Below, piece after piece: positions 14,160 to 21,214 of a stretch of DNA of 45,664 bases. Within the stretch, counting starts at the first letter, position 1. Every line of letters begins with the position of its first letter. The position numbers were made by a program, and so were the translations under genes. The DNA is from Polyangiaceae bacterium (GTDB lineage: Bacteria > Myxococcota_A > Polyangia > Polyangiales > Polyangiaceae). The stretch spans positions 1 to 45,664 of the forward strand of contig JAICUB010000050.1 in the NCBI GenBank assembly GCA_025936045.1, written 5' to 3'. The notes beneath the pieces were generated by a model that was given only the letters and a program-made list of their open reading frames with translations, did not search any database and was not told the DNA's origin.

Positions 14160-16622
14160 TCAGATATCGAGATTTCGTACGTTCAACGCGTTTTCTTCGA
14201 TGAACTGCCGGCGTGGCTCGACCTGATCGCCCATCAAGACGCTGAAAAGCTCGTCGGCGCGTACCGGATCATTCACGCGCACCTGGAGCAACGTGCGCGC
14301 GTCGGGGCTCATCGTCGTATCCCAGAGCTGATCGGCGTTCATTTCGCCGAGACCCTTGTAGCGGGTGATCTGCATGCCTTTGCGGCCGCGTTCGGTGATG
14401 AATGCTTGCAGACTCTCGGCGTCCTCGAGCGTCGCGGGCTCGTCGTCGCCGGCTCGCGCCGTGTAGGGCGCGGGGCCGATGGAGCGCACGTCCTCGTCGA
14501 TCGAGAGCAGCTCCTGATACTCCGCGGACTCCGCGAGCTCCCAATCGACGATGGCGGGGCGCGAAGAAGCACCGGGGCGAAACTTCACGACGATGCGCCC
14601 CGAGCCGTGCTGCTTTTCCCAATCGACCGTCACGGTGAGAGGCGTGAGGTCCGGATAGCGCCCTTCGAGGTACGTCTTCACCTTCTCGGCGGCCAGATCG
14701 ACCTTCGAGCGATCCCTGAAGTCGGCGAGCGCCATCCCTCCGACGCGGAACAGCGCGGCGACGACGCGCGCATCACAACGCGAGTCGATCTTCCGCAACG
14801 TGTCGTGCAGGGCGCGGAGCCGCGTGGCGAGATTGAACAGCACCATGCCCGAGAGCGCGGGCCCCTTGCTCGATTGGAGCGTGAGCCCGTCGATGCCGTT
14901 TTCGATCAGGAAGCGATCGAGCGACGCCTGATCCTTTTGATAGAAATGGCGCTTGCCTTTGCGCACGCCGTAAAGCGGAGGTTGCGCGATGAAGAGATGC
15001 CCGCGCTCGATGATCTCCCGCATCTGGCGATAGAAGAACGTGAGCAGCAGCGTGCGGATGTGACTGCCGTCGACGTCGGCGTCGGTCATCAGCACGACCT
15101 TGTGATAGCGGAGCTTCGAGAGCTCGAAGTTACCGCTCTCGTCGATGCCGCAGCCTAGCGCGGAGATCAGCGTGGCGACCTCCTGCGACCCCAGCATGCG
15201 ATCGAGCCGCGCGCGCTCGACGTTCAGGATCTTGCCTTTGAGCGGGAGGATTGCCTGAAAGTGCCGGTCGCGACCCTGCTTCGCGCTGCCGCCGGCGCTC
15301 TCCCCCTCGACGATGTAAAGCTCGCTGATCGTCGGATCCTTACTCTGACAATCGGCGAGCTTGCCGGAGAGGGAGGTGCTGTCGAGCACGCCTTTGCGCA
15401 CGACCTCGCGGGCCTTGCGTGCGGCCTCGCGCGCCTTGGCGGCGAGCACGGCTTTTTCGAGGATCTTGCGGGCCGTGCCGGGGTGTTCCTCGAAATAGCG
15501 TGTGATGTATTCGCTGACCGCGTTTTCGACGACGCCCTTCACTTCGCTCGAAACGAGCTTCGACTTCGTCTGCGAGTCGAAGCTCGCGTCCGGCGCCTTC
15601 ACGTGCACGACGCAGACGACGCCCTCGCGCGTGTCGTCCCCGCTCAAGCCGCTCTTCGCGTCCTTGAAGAGATTGTGGGCCTGGCCGTAGTTGTTCAACG
15701 TGCGCGTGAGGGCCGCGCGGAGGCCCGTGAGATGCGTGCCGCCGTCCTTGTTGTGCACGTTGTTCGTGTACGGGAGGATTTGATCGGCATACGAGTTCGT
15801 CCACTGCAGAGCGAGGTCGACCGCAATCGGCGCCTTGCCCTCGGCCGCGGGGTACTCGCCGCTGAAGGCGATCACGTCCTCGTGCACGGGCTCCTTCGTC
15901 TTGCTCAGGAGCGCCACGAACTCGGCGATGCCGCCCTTGTACTCCCAGGTCTCGCTGCGCGTGTCGCCGCGCTCGTCCTTCAAGCGCACGATCAGCCCCG
16001 AGTTCAGGAACGCGAGCTCGCGCAAACGATTCGCGAGCGTGTCGAAGCTGTACTCCGTGGTCGAGAAAATCTCGTGATCCGGCTTGAAAGTGACCTTGGT
16101 GCCCGTGCGCGTGCTCTCCCCGATGGCGGCGATCGAGCCCTGCGGGACGCCGCGCCGATACTCCTGGAACCAGACGCGACCCTCACGCGAGATCTCGAGC
16201 CGGAGCCACTCAGACACGGCGTTCACCGCGCTCACGCCGACGCCGTGGAGACCCGCGCTGACCTTGTAGCTCGCGTGATCGAACTTGCCGCCGGCGTGGA
16301 GCACCGTCATCACGACCTCGGCCGCGCTCACGCCCCGCTCGGGCATGATGCCGACGGGAATGCCGCGACCGTCGTCCTCGACGGTGACCGAATCGTCGAA
16401 GTGCACGGTCACGTCGATGCGCGTGCAGAAGCCCGCGAGGTGCTCGTCGACGGCGTTGTCGACGGCCTCCCACACGAGGTGGTGCAGCGCGGAGCCGTCG
16501 TGGACGTCGCCGATGTACATGCCGGGGCGCTTGCGCACCGCCTCGAGGCCCTCCAAGACGGTGATGTTTCGGGCGTCGTAGTCGCTCGCCGGAGGCGCGA
16601 CCTCGGGACTCTGGTTAGTCAT
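14160..16622 (-). CDS. gyrB: DNA gyrase subunit B
   Basis: 820-residue type IIA topoisomerase ATPase subunit. GHKL ATPase domain: HHLVWEAVDNAVDEHLAG (N-box), DDGRGIPVG (G1) and SAGLHGVGVSAVNA (G2). Transducer region follows. TOPRIM: EGESAGGSAKQGRDRHFQ, LKGKILNVE and MTDADVDGSHIRTLLLTFFYR. The C-terminal GyrB tail contains ITRYKGLGEMNADQLWDTTM, and the protein ends RNLDI. The family is 800 or so residues in proteobacteria. Start is ATG 16622 (MTNQSPEVAPP); 19 upstream codons in the same frame look non-coding. Position after recF, and the conserved C-terminal end, favour gyrB over parE. GyrA is not in the window. Confidence 0.95.
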   Translation of the reverse strand: MTNQSPEVAPPASDYDARNITVLEGLEAVRKRPGMYIGDVHDGSALHHLVWEAVDNAVDEHLAGFCTRIDVTVHFDDSVTVEDDGRGIPVGIMPERGVSAAEVVMTVLHAGGKFDHASYKVSAGLHGVGVSAVNAVSEWLRLEISREGRVWFQEYRRGVPQGSIAAIGESTRTGTKVTFKPDHEIFSTTEYSFDTLANRLRELAFLNSGLIVRLKDERGDTRSETWEYKGGIAEFVALLSKTKEPVHEDVIAFSGEYPAAEGKAPIAVDLALQWTNSYADQILPYTNNVHNKDGGTHLTGLRAALTRTLNNYGQAHNLFKDAKSGLSGDDTREGVVCVVHVKAPDASFDSQTKSKLVSSEVKGVVENAVSEYITRYFEEHPGTARKILEKAVLAAKAREAARKAREVVRKGVLDSTSLSGKLADCQSKDPTISELYIVEGESAGGSAKQGRDRHFQAILPLKGKILNVERARLDRMLGSQEVATLISALGCGIDESGNFELSKLRYHKVVLMTDADVDGSHIRTLLLTFFYRQMREIIERGHLFIAQPPLYGVRKGKRHFYQKDQASLDRFLIENGIDGLTLQSSKGPALSGMVLFNLATRLRALHDTLRKIDSRCDARVVAALFRVGGMALADFRDRSKVDLAAEKVKTYLEGRYPDLTPLTVTVDWEKQHGSGRIVVKFRPGASSRPAIVDWELAESAEYQELLSIDEDVRSIGPAPYTARAGDDEPATLEDAESLQAFITERGRKGMQITRYKGLGEMNADQLWDTTMSPDARTLLQVRVNDPVRADELFSVLMGDQVEPRRQFIEENALNVRNLDI

Positions 16623-16739
16623 CGGTGGGGTGTTCGGATCCCTTCCGGCGCCGCGTCCTCGGTCGTCGCGCGACTCCACGGAATGGGACGATGGGTATAG
16701 CTATGGGCCGACTCCGACGCAAGGCTCAAAACCGGAACG

Positions 16740-16745
16740 ATTTTA
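16740..16745 (-). promoter_or_regulatory. gyrB: Candidate -10 box for gyrB
   Basis: In the 153-bp recF-gyrB gap the minus strand reads GCTAAAATCG; TAAAAT matches the -10 consensus at five of six positions. No convincing -35 lies 16-18 bp upstream. gyrB could therefore have its own start in addition to read-through from dnaN-recF. Confidence 0.35.
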
Positions 16746-16765
16746 GCGAGTTAGAGGCGCGTTCC

Positions 16766-16784
16766 CGGGCCGTTTTCAGGCCCG
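16766..16784 (-). promoter_or_regulatory. Hairpin spanning the recF stop codon
   Basis: A perfect 6-bp inverted repeat CGGGCC/GGCCCG with a 7-nt loop (GTTTTCA on the plus strand). The loop holds the recF TGA (16776-16778). There is no T-run after it, so it is not a standard terminator; a role in recF translation termination, mRNA stability or gyrB attenuation is possible. Confidence 0.4.
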
Positions 16785-17888
16785 TCCCAAGCTTTGAACG
16801 AGGGCGCCTCCCGAGAGCCGAAAGTCGGCTCGATCCGGGCTTTCCGCCGGGCGTTCGGGGAAGAGATCGGCCCGGGTCGTCGTCACGAAAACCTGGCTCT
16901 CCGTGGTCATCAGGAGCTCGTGCACGGCGAGAGTGCGCTCGGGGTCGAGCTCGCTCGACACGTCGTCGAGCAGGAGCACCGGGTGCGCCCCACGCGCCTC
17001 GCGGATGCAGTCGAGCTCGGTGAGCTTCAGCGCGAGGGTGAGCAAGCGTTGCTGCCCTTGGGAGGCGTGGCTCCGCGCCGGACGCCCGTCGAGCTCGAGC
17101 TCGAGCTCGTCTCGGTGCGGGCCGAAGTTCGCGGCACCGCGGCGCGTATCGGCGGGTCTCTGCTCGACGAGCTTCGTCTCGAAGAGACTCGCGTCGCTCG
17201 TCCCGCCGGGGACGTAGCCGACACGAATTCCGAGCTCGGGCGCGGCGATACGGGCGAACGTCGCGCCGAGCCGCGCGCCGACGCCGTCGGCGGCCCGGGA
17301 ACGTGCGAGCGCGAAACGAGCGCCTGCTTCGGCCATCACTGCTTCGAACGCAGCGAGCTCGCGGGCCGCGGGGCCGCGCTCGTCGAGCACACGCTGGCGC
17401 GAGCGCATGGCGTGCTCGTAGCGGAGCCGCGCGTCCGCGCCGGGCGGATCGACGAACAAGGCGACGCGATCGAGCAAGCGCCGCCGCCCCGACGCACCGC
17501 CGCTCACGAGCTCGAGGTCGGCGGGCGAGAACACGACGACGGGCGTGCGCGTCGCGTACCCGGCTAGGCTCTTCGGGGCCTTACCGTCGAGCCGCACGAC
17601 GCGCGAGCGCGGCCCGAGCAGCGTGCGTTGCTCGCGACCGAGACCGTCTTCGCTCACGTGCGCGACGACGCTCGCTCGTTCGGTGCCGGCCTGGATCAGC
17701 GTCGCGAGCCGCTCGGCGCGAAAGCTCTTGGTCGTCGCGACGAGATAGAGCCCTTCGAGGACGCTCGTCTTGCCCTGACCGTTGTCGCCGACGATGACGT
17801 TCAAACGCGGCGCCGGCTCGAGCTCGAGTGCCGTCAAGTTCCGGAGGCCGCGAATCGCCAGCCGCTCGAAGCGGAGAGACGCCGCCAT
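16776..17888 (-). CDS. recF: DNA replication/repair protein RecF
   Basis: 370-residue SMC-like ATPase that loads RecA at gaps with RecO and RecR. Walker A is in VGDNGQGKTSVLEGLYLV near residue 35. The signature region SHASQGQQRLLTLALKLTEL and Walker B HPVLLLDDVSSELDPERT are present and well spaced. Family length is about 360. The start is taken as ATG 17888 (MAASLRFERLAIRG); an in-frame TTG at 17900 is possible. It lies 28 bp after dnaN and 153 bp before gyrB, the classic dnaN-recF-gyrB order. Confidence 0.93.
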   Translation of the reverse strand: MAASLRFERLAIRGLRNLTALELEPAPRLNVIVGDNGQGKTSVLEGLYLVATTKSFRAERLATLIQAGTERASVVAHVSEDGLGREQRTLLGPRSRVVRLDGKAPKSLAGYATRTPVVVFSPADLELVSGGASGRRRLLDRVALFVDPPGADARLRYEHAMRSRQRVLDERGPAARELAAFEAVMAEAGARFALARSRAADGVGARLGATFARIAAPELGIRVGYVPGGTSDASLFETKLVEQRPADTRRGAANFGPHRDELELELDGRPARSHASQGQQRLLTLALKLTELDCIREARGAHPVLLLDDVSSELDPERTLAVHELLMTTESQVFVTTTRADLFPERPAESPDRADFRLSGGALVQSLGRA

Positions 17889-17916
17889 GCGTTGGGTCAA
17901 AGACGCCGCGGCGGCG

Positions 17917-19050
17917 TCAGATGCGCATCGGCATGATGACGGCGACGTAATTGAGCTTCGGATTCGCGTTGCCGGGCCGCACGACGGCCGGGTCGAGCTC
18001 GCCGCTCACGCCGATCTCCACTTCGTCGTCGCTGATGGCGCGCAGGACGTCGAGGAAGTAACGCGCGTTGAAACCGACGGTGAGATCGGAGCCGGCGTAA
18101 TCGACGCTGAGCTCGTCGAAGCCCTCGCCGCTCTCGGGGCTTTCGCTTTCGAATCGCAGCTTGCCCTTCGAGAGCGAGAGCTTCACGCCGCCCGTGCGAT
18201 CGCTTGCGGCGACGGACACGGCGTTCAACGCATCCGCGGTCGCCATGCGCGGCACCTTCACGCGCTGCGCGTACTCTTGCGGAATAACCTGCTGGTAGGG
18301 CGGGAACTGCGCGTCGACGAGCTTCACGCTGAACTGGAAGCCGGGCAGCTCGAAAAACGCGTTCGGGCCTGCCTGCACGATCTTGAGCTCGGCGCCGTCG
18401 CCCTTGCTGCTCGCCTCGTCGCACAGGCGCCGGAGCTCGTTCACGCCCTTGAGCGGAATCAGCATGTTGCCGGCACCCTGCCGTCCCTCGACGCGCGCTT
18501 CCATCTTCGACAGGCGGTGGCCGTCGGTCGTCACCATGCGCACCCACTCGCCGTCCCACTCGAAGAGCGCGCTCGACAGGTGCGGGCGCGTTTCGTCGTT
18601 CGAGATCGAAAAATGGGTCCCGCCGATCAAGCTCGCGAGCACGCTCGCCTCGAGCGTCTGAGGCTTCGCGTCCTTGTCGGGCTGGGGCAAGCTCGGAAAC
18701 TCCTCGCCCGGGATGCCCTGCAGCGTGAAGCGACGCGCGGAACCGACGGCACGCAGCGTCGTCCCGGCGTTCGCGGTCGTGGCGATGCCGATCTCCCCGT
18801 CGGGCATGTTGCGAACGCGTTCGATCAAGTCGCGCGCGCCGACCGCCACGGTGCCGCCTTGTTCGACCCGCGCGCTCACCTTGCCGCGCACGGCCAGGAT
18901 CAGATCGGTCGCGGCGAGCTTGAGCTCGTTCGGGCCGCCCACTTCGAGCAGGACGTTGCCGAGCACGGGCATCGTGCTCTTGCGATCGGCGACGCCCTGG
19001 CAGCGCTCGAGAACCGGAACCAGATCCTTCTTGCTGACAATGACGTGCAT
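17917..19050 (-). CDS. dnaN: DNA polymerase III beta subunit (sliding clamp)
   Basis: 377 residues, three repeated clamp folds, normal for DnaN (366 in E. coli). Recognisable blocks are MHVIVSKKDLVPVLERCQGVADRKSTMPVLGNVLLE at the start, GEEFPSLP, WVRMVTTDGHRLSKM, and the C-terminal MPMRI, which ends the clamp as in nearly all bacteria. It forms the ring that tethers the replicative polymerase. ATG 19050. Upstream there is no dnaA but a 308-bp repeat-rich non-coding stretch; downstream come recF and gyrB. Confidence 0.96.
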   Translation of the reverse strand: MHVIVSKKDLVPVLERCQGVADRKSTMPVLGNVLLEVGGPNELKLAATDLILAVRGKVSARVEQGGTVAVGARDLIERVRNMPDGEIGIATTANAGTTLRAVGSARRFTLQGIPGEEFPSLPQPDKDAKPQTLEASVLASLIGGTHFSISNDETRPHLSSALFEWDGEWVRMVTTDGHRLSKMEARVEGRQGAGNMLIPLKGVNELRRLCDEASSKGDGAELKIVQAGPNAFFELPGFQFSVKLVDAQFPPYQQVIPQEYAQRVKVPRMATADALNAVSVAASDRTGGVKLSLSKGKLRFESESPESGEGFDELSVDYAGSDLTVGFNARYFLDVLRAISDDEVEIGVSGELDPAVVRPGNANPKLNYVAVIMPMRI

Positions 19051-19358
19051 CGGGCGGAGACGTGTAACCGTGCGAACGGCCAGGCGCTAGACCTAGCGTC
19101 TGACTTTGAAGGGCCCCCGGCAGGAGCTCAGAGCTCCGGACGATCCGGATCTATTTTAAATATTAACCGTAGTCTTCTTAGAGCCTGGGGAGAGTGGGGA
19201 AAACTCGATAACATGCCGAATTCACGGTGTTAATTGCCGCGCTCGGGGTGGTGCTTCTACCCCCGTCGAAGCGGGGACGAGCCTGGGGAGAGGAGCTGCC
19301 ACACAGTCGTCCACGGTGAGTCACCGGATCGTTCCCGAGGGATTTCCAGAGGTTATCC
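19051..19358. other. Repeat-rich intergenic region, candidate replication origin or dnaN control region
   Basis: 308 bp without a gene. In order: palindrome CGCTAG-AC-CTAGCG (19085-19098); palindrome GGAGCTC-A-GAGCTCC (19123-19137); TCCGGA-CGA-TCCGGA (19135-19149); an 18-bp AT-only-rich tract TATTTTAAATATTAA (19152-19166), unusual in this DNA; first copy of a 14-bp direct repeat (19181); a stem CCCCG/CGGGG (19261-19276); second copy of the direct repeat (19279). DnaA-box-like words are few and imperfect: TTATCCTCA (19353-19361, one mismatch), TGTGGATGC (19365-19373, two mismatches) and TGGGGAAAA (19195-19203). The AT tract may be an unwinding element or simply the dnaN promoter. Origin function is a hypothesis. 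Confidence 0.4.
19181..19292. repeat. 14-bp direct repeat GAGCCTGGGGAGAG, two copies
   Basis: Identical copies at 19181-19194 and 19279-19292, 98 bp apart start to start, both between dnaN and the next gene. The exact match over 14 bp and the shared intergenic location make a protein-binding site or iteron plausible. Confidence 0.75.
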
Positions 19359-20621
19359 TCAGGCTGTGGATGCGCGCTGCGGACTCCGGGCGGCCTTGCG
19401 CGGCTTGGGCTCGGGCAGCCCGATGCGTGCAAGGGCGTCCATGAGCGAGCGTCGCGTGCGCTCGTACGTCTGCGGCCCCACCTCGCCGCGCTGCTGCGCG
19501 CGCGTGAGGGCGACGAGCTCGTCGAGCAGGAGCTCGCGGGCGCGCGCCTTGTCGGACTGGATGCGCTCGCTCGAGACGAAGCGCCACTTGCCGGCGGCAG
19601 CAGCCCAGCCCGCACCCCCGAAGGCGAGCGCGATGAGGATGGCAATCCAGCGGCCGGGACCGGGCACCGGCAAGCCGGTCAGCGTGGCCGTGAAGGGCGC
19701 GACCGTCGCTTCACCGCGAGCGGCGAGCTTGCGAGTGACGAGCACGCGGTCGCCCGAGGGACCCACGCTGACTTGCGGCGGCTCGAAGCCGTCGACCTCG
19801 AGACCCATGGCCGGATTGGAAACGGCAATCACGCGGATTTCGACGGCGCGCGGTGGAGGTATGAAGTGAAAGCTCGCGCTGCTCGCGGCTTCCTTCGGGA
19901 CCTGGAAGCGGAAGTTCACGTCGTGCTGGCCGGGTGGGTAGGTGCCGACGAGACGTGCACCCCGACCTTCGACCGCTTCGAACTTGGTGCCGAACATCGA
20001 GTCGGTGCCGGTGAACGCTTTCCAGCCCTTCGGAAGCCCGACCACGACGTCGCGTGGGACCCAGGCCGAGCGTCCGAGGTTGATCACGCGGAAAAGTCCC
20101 TCGATTTGGAATACTTCGTCGCGCGTCTCGATGTAAAAGAAACCACGCATACCGACGGCCGCACCGGCGAGATCCTGAATCACCGGAAAGACGTGCACCG
20201 TCACGCGCATGCCGCCCGACTGCTTCAGATTGAAGGGCGTCGAAGCGTACTCGGCGACACCGTTCCGCACGGTGATGCGATAGGCGTACGCGCTGCCCGT
20301 TTGCAGTCCGTCGAAGTGCGCGACGCCGTCCGGGCCGGCCGTCGTGTTCTTCTCGCTGCGTGATTCGCCCTCGGCGACCTTGTTGAACATGATACCGAGC
20401 CGGACGGCCAGGTTCGGGATCGGGTGCTCGTCGGGATCGAGCAGCGTTGCTTCGATGCTGCCCGCTTTGAGCTCCGGGGCCGGTTCGACGTCGTCGGGCG
20501 CCGTTTGATGCGCGCCCATGCCGGCGTGGCCGGGGGGCATGCTGCCCGGTGCGTCTTGTGCGACGGCGCTTGCCGGCAGCAAGAGCAACGCCAGCGTGAG
20601 AGCGAGACCGCGGAGCCTCAC
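19359..20621 (-). CDS. Exported membrane-anchored protein with carboxypeptidase-regulatory-like domain
   Basis: 420 residues, GTG start at 20621 in a GTGA overlap with the upstream gene. Signal peptide MRLRGLALTLALLLLPASAVAQ. A beta-rich region (about 55-150) resembles CarboxypepD_reg/Greek-key domains (SIEATLLDPDEHPIPNLAVRLG, GVAHFDGLQTGSAYAYRITV). A further all-beta part follows, then a transmembrane helix (about 325-345, WIAILIALAFGGAGWAAAAGKW) and a charged cytoplasmic tail (about 350-400) predicted helical. It is the third gene in a coupled unit after ccmF and a CcmI-like protein, so a helper role in cytochrome c maturation or envelope function is possible. I do not recognise a named family. 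Confidence 0.65.
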   Translation of the reverse strand: MRLRGLALTLALLLLPASAVAQDAPGSMPPGHAGMGAHQTAPDDVEPAPELKAGSIEATLLDPDEHPIPNLAVRLGIMFNKVAEGESRSEKNTTAGPDGVAHFDGLQTGSAYAYRITVRNGVAEYASTPFNLKQSGGMRVTVHVFPVIQDLAGAAVGMRGFFYIETRDEVFQIEGLFRVINLGRSAWVPRDVVVGLPKGWKAFTGTDSMFGTKFEAVEGRGARLVGTYPPGQHDVNFRFQVPKEAASSASFHFIPPPRAVEIRVIAVSNPAMGLEVDGFEPPQVSVGPSGDRVLVTRKLAARGEATVAPFTATLTGLPVPGPGRWIAILIALAFGGAGWAAAAGKWRFVSSERIQSDKARARELLLDELVALTRAQQRGEVGPQTYERTRRSLMDALARIGLPEPKPRKAARSPQRASTA

Positions 20622-21214
20622 GGCGCATCCTCGCTTTCAGCGGAGCTCGGCGAGGAGCTGCCGGTCTCGGGCGGTAGGGCTTCGCTCGCCGCCGGCGTGG
20701 AAGCGACGTGCTCGGACGCTGCCGGCGGTTCTTTGTCGTCCGGGGGCTCTTTGGTGCCGTTGGCGGGCACCGATTGTGGCTTGGCGAGCCGCTCGCGCAG
20801 GGCCTTTTCAACGCGCTCGCGCTCCGGCTGTGTGCCCTCGTCGAGGAGCTGCATGAGGCGCTTGGCTTCGCCGCGGTAACGCGCGGAGAGCTCGGCGTAG
20901 TCGTCCTCGCTGATCTTGCCGACGCTGCGTTCGAACTCGAGGTCCTTGAGCGCGCGGAGCACGGAGCGCTTCTGCTCCTCTTCCGCGGAGGGCGCGGCGA
21001 GCGTCATCGCTTCTTCGAGGGTGATGGGCGACTCACCGGTGAGCGCCTGCACGCTCGCCCACAAGAGCGCGATGACGCCCGCGAGCGCCCCCGCGGCCAC
21101 CACGAGCAGTGAAACCTCGACGCCCACGGCGACGCCGACGACGACTGCAGTCACGATCGTGACCACGGGAAGCGCGGCCGCGAGTCTCCGGCCGGAAGGT
21201 CCGCCCGCGTTCAT
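20618..21214 (-). CDS. Small two-TM protein in the ccmF unit, CcmI-like tail
   Basis: 198 residues. Two adjacent membrane helices (about 12-55) precede a helical cytoplasmic segment EEEQKRSVLRALKDLEFERSVGKISEDDYAELSARYRGEAKRLM (residues about 77-120). A Pro/Ser/Glu-rich low-complexity tail follows. The L-x-D-L-E-F-E-x-x-x-G-K-I-S-x-x-D-Y pattern occurs in short proteins next to cytochrome c biogenesis genes and resembles the segment after the membrane helices of CcmI. It overlaps ccmF upstream by ATGA and the next gene by GTGA. A function in haem/apocytochrome handling is inferred only from context. Confidence 0.65.
   Translation of the reverse strand: MNAGGPSGRRLAAALPVVTIVTAVVVGVAVGVEVSLLVVAAGALAGVIALLWASVQALTGESPITLEEAMTLAAPSAEEEQKRSVLRALKDLEFERSVGKISEDDYAELSARYRGEAKRLMQLLDEGTQPERERVEKALRERLAKPQSVPANGTKEPPDDKEPPAASEHVASTPAASEALPPETGSSSPSSAESEDAP

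Noticed and set aside
15261..16700. 479-codon plus-strand frame opposite gyrB
   Set aside because: Mirror frame created by gyrB codon bias; no domain, no start signal.
17782..19233. 483-codon plus-strand frame opposite dnaN
   Set aside because: Mirror of dnaN; its end in the AT-rich gap is incidental.
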